Shown here piece after piece: positions 5,492 through 12,540 of a stretch of 13,305 nt of DNA. This DNA is from Pavlovales sp. CCMP2436 (Eukaryota; Haptophyta; Pavlovophyceae; Pavlovales), in contig MU631430.1 of the NCBI GenBank assembly GCA_026770615.1, positions 241,002 to 254,306 of the forward strand, read 5' to 3'. Under the pieces are notes generated by a model that was not told where the DNA came from, did not search any database, and saw only the letters and a program-made list of their open reading frames with translations. The translations under genes and the position numbers were made by a program. Positions within the stretch are counted from its first letter, which is position 1. Each line of letters starts with the position of its first letter.

Positions 5492-5585
5492 CTAGAGGGG
5501 GGGGAGGAGGTTGAGTGGTAGGGTGGGGGGTTATTATTAGTATATAACCATAATGTATAATGTAACCATAATGTATAATATCAAG

Positions 5586-5640
5586 CAGGTGACAGTTACG
5601 TACAGGGTGACAGTTGCAGACAGGGTTACGTACAGGGTGT
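5586..5640. repeat. short tandem repeat at a candidate donor (TTACGTACAGGGT)
   Basis: GACAGTTACGTACAGGGTGA and a near copy ending GGGTTACGTACAGGGTG. On the minus strand each contains CCCTGTAC|GTAAC, so a possible 5' splice site has been duplicated. Confidence 0.6.
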
Positions 5641-5845
5641 GGGTCTCCACTCGGATTGCGCGCTGCACGCATCCGATGCACAGCTGGTCGAACCGTGCCC
5701 TCAGCGCATGCCTGCCGGCCGGTCTGCGTCTTGCCTCGCGCATGCGCGGCTCGAGCAGGCCGCCGCGCACGAGGCGCCAAAAGGAGACGTCGAGTCTGTG
5801 CCTGTGCGCGCGCGATTCGTGAGCGGTGATAGTCCACTCGCGCAG
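5630..5845 (-). CDS. candidate exon, LREW start, helical protein segment
   Basis: Minus-strand acceptor AAGTACAG ends at 5846; the exon reads L-R-E-W-T-I-T-A-H-E-S-R-A-H and stays open for 72 codons to CTGTAC|GTAACC (5630). Later parts include L-D-V-S-F-W-R-L-V-R-G and H-A-L-R-A-R-F-D-Q-L-C-I-G-C-V-Q-R-A-I, which would form amphipathic helices. The first residues resemble the LRAWSDWR exons at 4101-4405. Other frames are also partly open (5639-5959 plus), so the strand is not certain. The 95-bp repeat lies about 30 bp upstream. Function unknown. Confidence 0.4.
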
Positions 5846-5877
5846 CTGTACTTTATTATTTATTATATATTACGATG

Positions 5878-5968
5878 GGCGACGCAGCGCTCAGATCAGC
5901 ACAACATTCAGAACAGTCAGACGCCAGCTTGGATCCATATCAGTAATATAAAACAATAAAATTATTGT
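5878..5968. repeat. 95-bp dispersed repeat, copy 2
   Basis: Matches 655-748 (about 90% by eye). It lies just upstream, on the minus strand, of the exon start at 5845. It ends in an AACAATAA/TTATTGTT hairpin near 5952-5970. Confidence 0.85.
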
Positions 5969-6590
5969 TATATGATTGTGCAAGACGCACGGCGGCGCGA
6001 GAGGACCAGCGGAACAGCAGCGCCGAGACTGACGCGTGCAGCTTTCTCGCACAATGCGCCGCCGCGAGCTGCTCGCGCGCCCCCGTCAATTCTGCGTTCG
6101 TCAGTGCGTCCGCCGCGTTTTCCCGCCACGAGTTTACGCGAGGCGCGTCCCCTCTCGCTCTGTCTGAACCCACCCCACGTGTCCCATCTGCGCGCGGCGG
6201 CAGCAGCCGCGCCCGAGGCAGCCTGCCGGGGCGTGCGCCGGCAGTCAGCGGGGTGCCGCGCCCGCGTAGCCTGCCGCTGCCGTCCAGAGCCGGCGGAGCG
6301 CGCGCGGGGGTCGCGCTCGCGCTGAGCGCGCGCAGGCGGGACTCGCCACCGCCCGTGCCGCGCGCCGCAAGCGGCGCGAAGTGCGGCGCGGCGAAGAGCA
6401 GTGCGCGGCTGATCGCGCTGCGAAGCTCGGGGCTGGTGAGCGACCCGTGGGAGGCGCTCATGCGCTCAGCTCCGCGGCTGATCGCGCCGCGAAGCTCGGG
6501 GCTAGTGGGCGACCCGAGGGAGGAGCTCATGCGCTCAGCTCCGTGTCTCGCGCTGTGCAGCTCAGGGCTGGTGGGCGACCCGTGGCTCAT
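5940..6590 (-). CDS. candidate first coding segment of a minus-strand gene
   Basis: Open for 216 codons from ATG at 6590. The first third is a Ser/Pro-rich repeat (see 6405-6600), the middle is Ala/Arg/Gly-rich, and the last part (about 6165-5990) reads like helical protein: V-N-S-W-R-E-N-A-A-D-A-L-T-N-A-E-L and A-L-L-F-R-W-S-S-R-A-A-V. The tail (S-Y-N-N-N-F) runs into AT-rich DNA, so the exon probably ends before it, for example at GCC|GTGCGT. The opposite strand is open for 220 codons over almost the same span (5965-6627), so strand choice is weak; the W-motif similarity to other minus-strand exons favours this one. Divergent from the plus-strand gene at 6728. Confidence 0.35.
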   Translation of the reverse strand: MSHGSPTSPELHSARHGAERMSSSLGSPTSPELRGAISRGAERMSASHGSLTSPELRSAISRALLFAAPHFAPLAARGTGGGESRLRALSASATPARAPPALDGSGRLRGRGTPLTAGARPGRLPRARLLPPRADGTRGVGSDRARGDAPRVNSWRENAADALTNAELTGAREQLAAAHCARKLHASVSALLFRWSSRAAVRLAQSYNNNFIVLYY

Positions 6591-6600
6591 GCACTCAGCT
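6405..6600. repeat. 69-bp tandem repeat, three copies
   Basis: Copies start at 6405, 6474 and 6543; the third lacks 9 bp. Both the period and the deletion are multiples of three, so the frame is kept on both strands: minus G-A-E-R-M-S-x-S-x-G-S-x-T-S-P-E-L, plus R-S-S-G-L-V-x-D-P-W. Each plus-strand copy has CTGGTG(A/G)GC, so a donor-like site is also repeated. Confidence 0.9.
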
Positions 6601-6732
6601 CCCCCAGCTCCTCATGCTCACGCCTGAACGCTGACGCCCGCCCGGCCATTTTGAAGGCGTCTCATGTGCTATATACAGTGCCTGTTACTAGCCTGCACAG
6701 GGATTAATAAATACCCTGGCAGCCTGATCACA
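6591..6732. promoter_or_regulatory. possible bidirectional promoter region
   Basis: Less GC-rich gap between the divergent candidate genes at 6590 (minus) and 6728 (plus). It contains TATATA at 6670-6675 and TTAATAAATA near 6704-6713. Position is the main evidence, and the plus gene may have a further upstream exon. Confidence 0.25.
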
Positions 6733-8061
6733 ATGCGGCCGCGAAATCGCAGGCGCCGCCATCGTGCCCAGCGCCCAAGTGCGGGCGGTGCGTAAGGAGC
6801 TGAACAGAGTAACGCGCATCGGCCGGATCCGGAATTCGGCGTAATAGAAGCACCCATGCGCACAATCGCCCCAGTGGCAACTTCTTCGCCCGCCCAACCC
6901 TTCCCTCTCCACCGTGCTGTGCTCAGGCTACAGCAGGCGATGGCCGACAGACCGCGCCTTCGGAGCGCTGCCGGGGGCGGTGAGGATGCCTGGAAGATGG
7001 CGAGCATCGGAGTCGACGTCGCGGCGGCTGCTGAGTTGACCTACGATGCGTGGCGCGTTGCTGGTGCCACGAGGATGTCGCGGTGTCGAGCGCTGAGTCC
7101 ACTGTGCGACTCTTCGGTGCATTGGTGGCCGTCCCGCTCGTGCCTGCACCGCGCGACGCGTTTGTCAGCCAGCGCATCGCCAGCCGCATCGTCGCGGACT
7201 CGCAGGTGGCGCTCTTCGAGAACGCACGCCAGATCAGCCTCGACGGGCGCGATCACCCTTCTTCTTCTCTCTTCAGCCGAGGCTTGTTGGGGGACGCTCT
7301 CGCACACGTAGACCCGGGCGCTTCGAGGTCAAAGTTCCGAAGCGGCGCGGCCATCTCGCAGCGCCTGACAGTGTCGTCCGTCGACCAACTGGCCGACCTC
7401 CTGCTCTCGAGAAAGGGATTTCCGATTAGCAAGATGCCGCCGGGCCAGGGCTCCGATGGCACCGCCGAGCACTGGGTAGGCGCTGGCGGGCTGACCGTCC
7501 ACCTCACCGTAGCCGGCGTGATGGACCACCGACTGACCGTGCTTGTACACGACGTTGATGGACTGTCGGGCGGTGACGGGCGCTTCATCTCGCTTGTCAA
7601 CATGGAGCAGTTTGGCTGCGGAGATCCGCAGCGGCCTGGCCGTTCGCCGCAGCGGGGGCACCTGGCCTGTCGTGCGAGTCCCCGTCGAGAGCCTGCAATC
7701 GCACACGTCAGCCGCCGTTGGCGGCAACCACCCCGTTCGCACAGCGCCCGTGCTCGCAGCCCGCGACGCAGCTGCGGCCTCCTCTCTGCGCTTGAAGGCC
7801 GCCGAAGACAAGGTCCACGAGGTGCGCCATCAGATCATCCAGATCCAGCGGACCCTGATCACGGGCAGGATGCTGCAGTCGGAAAGGCTGCTGGTTCGCC
7901 TCTCCGCGCAGGAGGAGGAAAAGATTATCTTCCAGGCGAGCGCAAAGGCGGACTACGCGCGGCTGCAGGCGGCATACGTGTCCATGCTCGTCGCGGTAGT
8001 ACCCGCCCCTCTCCCGCCTGCGCCACCCACTACGCTCCCGGCGGACGGTATTGACGACTGA
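6728..8061 (+). CDS. plus-strand multi-exon gene, unknown protein with C-terminal coiled coil
   Basis: The coding frame changes three times, and GT-AG introns fit the changes: exon 6728-6840 (reads R-E-I-A-G-A-A-I-V-P-S-A-Q), intron 6841-6926 (GTAATA to TGTGCTCAG, with a clear pyrimidine tract), exon 6927-6979, intron 6980-7035 (GTGAGG to GCTGAG), exon 7036-7572, then 7679-8061 after intron 7573-7678 (GTGACG to TGCGAG). The joined frame has 361 codons plus TGA. The last junction is uncertain: GTCGGG at 7565 or a one-base indel in the TTT near 7611 also work. No ATG opens the first exon, so the 5' end is missing. The C-terminal third (about 7790-7975) is Lys/Glu/Gln-rich with heptad-like hydrophobics, followed by a Pro-rich tail. 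No catalytic motif recognised. A frameshifted pseudogene is the alternative. Confidence 0.45.
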
Positions 8062-8573
8062 TCTGTTGCTCCGGCCGGCCGGCCCGGCTGATGGGAGCGT
8101 ATCCTTGAGAGACAACCAATTATAAATGTAACATCTACTAAACATGATTGCATATTGCTTTGCCTTCCTTAACATAATAAACGTGATTATTACTTAATTG
8201 CTGGATCCCTCTTCAGAATCTCTGTTAGTATCGCGAAAGCTCCCAGCTTGTTTTTAATCTGAATTATTTAATTGCTGTAATGACTAAAGATAATCTAGTG
8301 AATTCACCAGGTCATAATAGGCCACCGGGAGGCCGTGCATTGTAAATCTGATTGAATCCTGGCTATCCCCATGTCGTGGCGTCCACTGCAATGTGCGGTG
8401 ACCCTGGGTATCTGACGCGCGGTGCATCGGCTACAGCGTGCCGAATGCAGCCTATTAAATAGGCCAAAAAGCTGGTTGAGTGGTTAAATAGGCTCAGGGT
8501 CTAGTCGTCAGGATAGTCGACCCCACTCGCGTACTGACCGGGGGTGACCGAAGCCATAGCCACCTTCCGAGGC
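8062..8573. other. AT-rich intergenic spacer
   Basis: No credible gene. After the stop at 8061 come TGTAAC (about 8128) and AATAAA (about 8176), possible poly(A) signals for the plus gene. The 13-bp palindrome CCTATTAAATAGG lies at 8451-8463 and recurs at 11141-11153. The segment lies between two genes converging on it. Confidence 0.5.
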
Positions 8574-9843
8574 TCAGCTCCGGAGACCAATGGCAGCAGT
8601 ATGCACCCATCCACGGTGCAAAATTATAATGATAACATTTTGTGTCCAGCATGGGCGCCCGCTCCAGCGAGCGCGCTGAGCCGCCGCGTCGAGGGCCACG
8701 GCGACGGTCGGCGACTGCGCGGCCGCCACAGTGGCAAGCTGGCGCAAGACACATTTGGCCCGAGCGCTGAGCCGTGCCAGCTCCGCTTGCCGCTGCTGCA
8801 GAATGCCTCCACCTACGATGCCGCGCACCAGGTGGAGCGGCGAGCTCAGCCAGATGTACTCACCTGAGGTCGACGCAGCGAGCAACCTGGCGCACTGCTG
8901 GGGCCGATTGCGTGCCGCGTCGAGGATGCTTGCACGTTAGCGCTGAGGATACCGGCCATGGGCGCCGGTTCTGCCCGCCCGCCACCTATGCCGCGCGCCA
9001 GACCCGCCCGCGGCCGGTCTCGTGGCGTCCGATTACATCGGCGCCTAACGGCCTTCGCCGCACGCACACGCGTGGCGAGCGATGGTTGACTGCACGGCCT
9101 CGCAGGCAGGGCCGATGGGTGATCGCAGCTCGGGCGGATCGGCTTGCCAGCGACAAGCGCCGCCCGCTTGTCGACGCAGGGCGTGCCGCGAGCAGCATGG
9201 GCGCAGCTGTCCACTCCGGCACGCAGCAGCGTGCGCGCCAGCTACGTGCGCGATCTTCCTCGGTGGCCGCACAATCAGCAGCTCCTTCTCGTGATGAAGG
9301 TGCCTGCACCACGCTCAGAGCCATCATAAAGGGGGGGGGGGGATGCTGCTCTGCTCGTCGCTTCCTACCGCGCGCCGCGACGCAGGCGAGCTTCGCTGAT
9401 GCCGGCCTGGCGCAGTATGTCAAAACGCATGGCTATTGATCGGTATGCGTGCTTCCCGCTCGATGGGTTTCGCGCGCCGGGGGGGGGGGGTAACGCGACC
9501 AACCCTGGAGCATGCGAGTTAGACTCTGCGCGCGCCCTGGTCGGCCAGCGCTGCTACTAGACGAGCATGAGCCTATGCCATCGCACGCCTCGCTCGACGC
9601 AAAGCTTCTGGCTATGTTCGGCCTGCTGTGCTCTGAGCACATCGCGGAGGCGCGCTGACGAAGCTCGCAGCGATCGACATGCAAAATCAGCAGCACGCAC
9701 GGCTCGCAGAGATCGCAGGAGCTCGAGCTTGCGGGTCGCGGGATTCGAGACGCTCCCTGTATTATCCCCGCTCTAGTCCAGCTGCAGCTTACCCTTCTGT
9801 CCCAGCTAGCTTGCCACCGTGTACGTGCATTGATGACTTTCAT
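8574..9843 (-). CDS. minus-strand five-exon gene, unknown protein
   Basis: Exon model on the minus strand: 9843-9504, 9432-9369, 9303-9068, 8985-8864, 8795-8574. Introns of 71, 65, 82 and 68 bp have GT and AG ends (GTTGGT/AATAG, GTAGGA/TGCAG, GTGCGT/CATAG, GTGAGT/CTGCAG). All four joins keep phase and give 328 codons including TGA. It starts M-K-V-I-N-A-R-T-R-W-Q; exon 2 reads M-R-F-D-I-L-R-Q-A-G-I-S-E-A-R-L, exon 3 opens H-L-H-H-E-K-E-L-L-I-V-R-P-P-R-K-I-A, and the last exon has Q-R-Q-A-E-L-A-R-L-S-A-R-A-K, a helical stretch. The 12-C runs at 9490-9479 and 9342-9331 fall inside the first two introns. The third intron is the weakest. The 40-bp repeat lies about 20 bp upstream of the ATG. Family unknown. 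Confidence 0.4.
9331..9342 (+). repeat. poly-G run (12 G) inside a candidate minus-strand intron
   Basis: On the minus strand it is a 12-C tract 25 bases before the acceptor TGCAG at 9306-9304. If the region were one continuous exon, this run would disrupt the protein. Confidence 0.9.
9479..9490 (+). repeat. poly-G run (12 G) inside a candidate minus-strand intron
   Basis: On the minus strand a 12-C tract about 45 bases upstream of the acceptor AATAG at 9437-9433. Confidence 0.9.
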
Positions 9844-9862
9844 TATTCTTCGATGGCCATCA

Positions 9863-9902
9863 TTAACTATACATCAACGGAACAGCAGTGAACAGTTATT
9901 AA
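9863..9902. repeat. 40-bp direct repeat, copy 1
   Basis: TTAACTATACATCAACGGAA followed by CAGCAGTGAACAGTTATTAA. Identical to 11183-11222 except for one A/G difference. It lies just upstream of the ATG at 9843 on the minus strand, so it may be part of a promoter or 5' UTR. Confidence 0.95.
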
Positions 9903-10270
9903 ATTAAAACAATGGAGACTCGACCCGCGCCCGCGTTCATTATCAGACACGGTGCATCCTGCGCTGTCTATGAGTCACGGTGATGATGCTAAGTCCTGAC
10001 GCGAAGCCAGTTGTGGGACCGCGGTCTGGCTGTGTAGTAGCAACATACTTTTATGCTGTCTTCTACGCAGAAGAAGATTAAATATAACCGGAGTAGTTCA
10101 ACTTCAACTTCAAGTTTGCCTCGGGCACGCACGCAGGTGCCAGGGAGCTCCATGCCACGGTAAGCGCGTACGTTGGCTAGATTGTATACTACCCCGATGA
10201 CTATCATGGGCCTTATCCCGGTCGTGTTTGCTCCCGTATCACACGGCCCGCAGCGAGTCATAACGTCACA
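9903..10270. other. unresolved stretch between the 40-bp repeat and the next open frame
   Basis: A minus-strand frame (9989-10435) is open for 148 codons and includes G-I-R-P-M-I-V-I-G-V-V-Y-N-L-A and F-F-C-V-E-D-S-I-K-V. It looks protein-like, but I found no supporting splice or start signal. A short plus-strand frame (M-T-I-M-G-L-I-P-V-V-F-A) overlaps it. I cannot choose between them. Confidence 0.2.
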
Positions 10271-10591
10271 ATGCATATGATGTCGAAACCCAAATACGCG
10301 GCCGCCGCTCTCACGCTGTGCGCGGCAAGCACCGCGCGCGTAGGCCTGCCGGTTGCCGGGGCGCAGCCGGAATGGTGTCCAAGAGGGCGCTTGCTCCGCT
10401 GCACCCCACTCCGCCTCGCCGGGCGCGCGCTGCATGCACGATGCGCGCGCAGGATTGCTGTGTGCAAAAAGAACGGGTTGCAGCGCGTAGATGCACGTCC
10501 ATCGGAAGGATTTGTGCGCTCGTGGTCACTGGATCGGCACGTACGGCCTCCCTGGGCCCCATTGGACTCAGCGCCTCCGCGCCGGGTGTGA
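10271..10591 (+). CDS. weak open frame with hydrophobic N-terminus
   Basis: Starts M-H-M-M-S-K-P-K-Y-A-A-A-A-L-T-L-C-A-A-S, which could be a signal peptide or transit sequence, then Arg/Pro-rich sequence to a stop at 10591. Two other plus frames and two minus frames are open over the same GC-rich DNA, so this is a weak call. It may be an upstream exon of the 10693-11148 frame, but I found no phase-consistent intron that links them. Confidence 0.2.
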   Translation: MHMMSKPKYAAAALTLCAASTARVGLPVAGAQPEWCPRGRLLRCTPLRLAGRALHARCARRIAVCKKNGLQRVDARPSEGFVRSWSLDRHVRPPWAPLDSAPPRRV

Positions 10592-10692
10592 TCCCGTGAA
10601 GCATGCCGCCGATCTGTGCGGTAGGGGGGGCACGGGAGTTGAAAGGGCGCATGGCGGTTATCGCTGGCGCTGGTCATTCATAGCGGGGCCAA

Positions 10693-11148
10693 ATGCGCGT
10701 CTCCACTCCGTGGCGATCCGAAACCAGACAGCCCCTGGCCAAGAGGATTGTTCCCCTCCCGCTATCCGAATCCGCATTCCGCCTCTTACTGACCGCGGGC
10801 CACACGATGCGCCCGGTGACGGCACGCACTTTTACGATCGGTCGGCCATCCTCGTCGCATCAGGACGGAGACGACGCCGATGGATCGAAGCGCGTACGTC
10901 TCGATGAACTTGAGGAAGTTCTGGTGCCGGTCATGATACTCGTGGACCGCATGGGCATCATGCGCGTGCTCACCAGCGGCCTCGCCGAGCCGAAGAAACC
11001 GCCGTTCGGCATGGATTCGGCATGGATTTTTGAACTCGCCGTACGCTCGCGATTTTTTCTAAGCTTGCGCCAGAAGGGAGAAAATCTTTTCCACAGTGGG
11101 ACGCAAAATGTTTTCATCATTTTGGGTTATTCCACCGTGTCCTATTAA
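10693..11148 (+). CDS. open frame for a 151-residue protein, unknown function
   Basis: From ATG at 10693 (first after an in-frame TAG) to TAA at 11146-11148. After a basic N-terminus it has an acidic stretch (S-S-H-Q-D-G-D-D-A-D-G-S), K-R-V-R-L (nuclear-signal-like), and an ordered-looking core: L-D-E-L-E-E-V-L-V-P-V-M-I-L-V-D-R-M-G-I, then F-G-M-D-S-A-W-I-F-E-L-A-V. The mixed hydrophobic and charged composition is more convincing than in neighbouring frames. The stop codon lies in the palindrome CCTATTAAATAGG. Only one frame is clean, and the start could lie upstream in another exon. Confidence 0.4.
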   Translation: MRVSTPWRSETRQPLAKRIVPLPLSESAFRLLLTAGHTMRPVTARTFTIGRPSSSHQDGDDADGSKRVRLDELEEVLVPVMILVDRMGIMRVLTSGLAEPKKPPFGMDSAWIFELAVRSRFFLSLRQKGENLFHSGTQNVFIILGYSTVSY

Positions 11149-11153
11149 ATAGG
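11141..11153. repeat. 13-bp palindrome CCTATTAAATAGG
   Basis: Same palindrome as at 8451-8463. Here it contains the TAA stop of the 10693 frame. Confidence 0.8.
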
Positions 11154-11182
11154 TTTGGATAGGATCCGTCTCAGGGGCCAAG

Positions 11183-11222
11183 TTAACTATACATCAACGG
11201 AACAGCGGTGAACAGTTATTAA
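11183..11222. repeat. 40-bp direct repeat, copy 2
   Basis: 39 of 40 bases identical to 9863-9902, 1320 bp apart in the same orientation. It overlaps the left arm of the next hairpin. Confidence 0.95.
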
Positions 11223-11256
11223 CTTGTCAAATAAATAGTCGTGTTTTTGACAAGTT
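11221..11256. repeat. 11-bp perfect hairpin
   Basis: AACTTGTCAAA at 11221-11231 and TTTGACAAGTT at 11246-11256, with a 14-base loop. The first copy of the 40-bp repeat has no such hairpin. Confidence 0.85.
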
Positions 11257-11258
11257 AG

Positions 11259-11465
11259 TGTGTTTCAACTTTAGTTGAGAACCCGGTCGTCTATGCCGTG
11301 GGGACTCAGATCCCAGCCTTGCCACGCCCAGAGGCGGTACTGCTGGGTTGCGAGCGGCCCTGGTGCGTGCAGGGGGTGCTCCCCGAGCGTGCCATTGCGC
11401 AGGTGCGGCCGTCGGGCCCTCGTTCGCCTGAGGCGGCGGAGGACAATGAGCCGGCGGGTCTTTGA
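11259..11465 (+). CDS. exon-like open segment, unknown product
   Basis: Open from after TAG at 11256-11258 to TGA at 11463-11465. It reads V-E-N-P-V-V-Y-A-V-G-T-Q-I-P-A-L-P-R-P-E, then C-E-R-P-W-C-V-Q-G-V-L-P-E-R-A-I-A-Q. There is no ATG, so it would need an upstream exon. An overlapping plus frame (11275-11553) and a minus frame (11227-11538) are longer but Arg/Pro/Cys-rich. Strand and frame remain open. Confidence 0.25.
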   Translation, partial: CVSTLVENPVVYAVGTQIPALPRPEAVLLGCERPWCVQGVLPERAIAQVRPSGPRSPEAAEDNEPAGL

Positions 11466-11640
11466 AGGGGATACGGGCACACAGCTTGTTTATACGAGGC
11501 GCGCGCAACGGCTCCCGGGGCCTTCTCCCGCGGGACATCAGCTAATTAATTGATAACTAGCGTTATCAAACGTGTTCACTATAATTTTTATATATAATTA
11601 GGTAATACGTAAAGTTATATCGGCTTTTTCAAATCGCATC

Positions 11641-11856
11641 TCAACCTGATTTAGACGCTTCGGTGGGGTCAGACCCAGCGTCCGAGCCGTCCCTCTTGAT
11701 GCGCGCCGGCGCATCGAGCGATTTCATTTGCGGGAGGCCGAAGCCAGAGTACGGCACGCACGATGGCGGAATGGCGTGCTTGACGAATTTGTACCCGGTA
11801 GGGCCCCCGGCGTCGGCGCGGTAGTGCGCCGGACTGCACAGCCTCGCAGAAGTCAC
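11641..11856 (-). CDS. exon-like segment ending a minus-strand frame
   Basis: The frame ending with TGA at 11643-11641 reads G-P-T-G-Y-K-F-V-K-H-A-I-P-P-S-C-V-P-Y-S, then G-L-P-Q-M-K-S-L-D-A-P-A-R-I-K-R-D-G-S-D. That composition is more protein-like than the alternative minus frame (11669-11938). No ATG in this frame; an acceptor such as GTGCAG at about 11840 could open it. Its upstream part is duplicated at 12246-12319. After the stop the sequence turns AT-rich, as a 3' UTR would. Confidence 0.3.
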   Translation of the reverse strand: MTSARLCSPAHYRADAGGPTGYKFVKHAIPPSCVPYSGFGLPQMKSLDAPARIKRDGSDAGSDPTEASKSG

Positions 11857-11883
11857 CGAGCCGATTCAAACGCATCAAAAGAA
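11810..11883. repeat. segmental duplication, module A copy 1
   Basis: 74 bp matching 12246-12319 with two C/T differences. It is followed by module B (12015-12049), as copy 2 is by 12348-12382, but the distance is 131 bp here and 28 bp there. Confidence 0.95.
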
Positions 11884-12014
11884 CTAGCGGGAACAGTTGC
11901 AAGTGTAGACACCCCGACCGGGTGCAAGCACCACGCATCAGTCTAATATTGCGCTGGTGGGGCTCTTGTATTGACAGACACGGTCGGATGTCTTGGCAGT
12001 CGGTCCGAGAGCGC

Positions 12015-12049
12015 GTGCTGGTGGATCTTTATGTACTATATACTCTCTA
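12015..12049. repeat. segmental duplication, module B copy 1
   Basis: 35 bp identical to 12348-12382 (GTGCTGGTGGATCTTTATGT and onward). The identity stops where the foldback element begins. Confidence 0.95.
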
Positions 12050-12219
12050 CATGGGATCGCGGGCAATAAGAAACCGTCGTGTTAAGAAACTGAGGCTCTT
12101 TTTTTTGCATTACTTGTATGTAATCTAAGCAAATTTAAGCATTTTTTGTATGTAATTTGCTAAGAAACTCTGCCTCAGCCTCAAAAAACGCCGTTCTTAT
12201 TGCCCGCGATCCCCTGTAG
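12047..12219. mobile_element. 173-bp foldback (inverted-repeat) element
   Basis: Terminal inverted repeats of 26 bp (12047-12072 and 12194-12219, core GGGATCGCGGGCAATAAGAA, one mismatch). Inside are a second pairing (TGAGGCT with AGCCTCA) and a 7-bp pairing GCAAATT/AATTTGC, with a direct repeat GCATT(N)3-4TGTATGTAAT. It starts where the two module B copies stop matching, so it looks inserted after the duplication. No clear target-site duplication and no gene; a MITE-like or hairpin-RNA locus is possible. Confidence 0.65.
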
Positions 12220-12245
12220 CACTACCTTAATATAGATCTTAAAAA

Positions 12246-12319
12246 GCGTCGGCGCGGTAGTGCGCCGGACTGCACAGCTTCGCAGAAGTCACCGAGCCGA
12301 TTCAAATGCATCAAAAGAA
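12246..12319. repeat. segmental duplication, module A copy 2
   Basis: Second copy of 11810-11883 (72 of 74). Confidence 0.95.
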
Positions 12320-12347
12320 TTACGCCCACCTGGAGGGGCAATAAACG

Positions 12348-12382
12348 GTGCTGGTGGATCTTTATGTACTATATACTCTCTA
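12348..12382. repeat. segmental duplication, module B copy 2
   Basis: Identical to 12015-12049, without the foldback element. Confidence 0.95.
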
Positions 12383-12540
12383 TGTAAAAGGCTGCCTGGA
12401 CAGTACGCGCTCCTTTAGCAGTCAAATAATCAATTTACATTATCAAGGTATGAATAATTTGAATATAAGCCATTGCTAGAAAAAAATAAATGAAAATATC
12501 GCACCTTCTGTCCGTAGAGTGTGATTGCGTGCAGCCCGAT
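12383..12540. other. AT-rich spacer and possible exon read-out
   Basis: Mostly AT-rich. On the minus strand the first array unit reads out of the array here as L-P-D-L-L-L-L-R-Y-I-G-L-H-A-I-T-L-Y-G-Q (12567-12508), followed by AAG|GTGCGA. That is a possible exon start with a donor. Confidence 0.25.

Noticed and set aside
8774..9439. Plus-strand 221-codon ORF
   Set aside because: It runs through a 12-G tract and is Arg/Ala/Ser-rich; the minus-strand spliced model explains the same region better.
10258..10677. Minus-strand ORFs of 139 and 113 codons
   Set aside because: Overlapping open frames in several phases of GC-rich DNA, with no start, splice or repeat evidence to prefer one.
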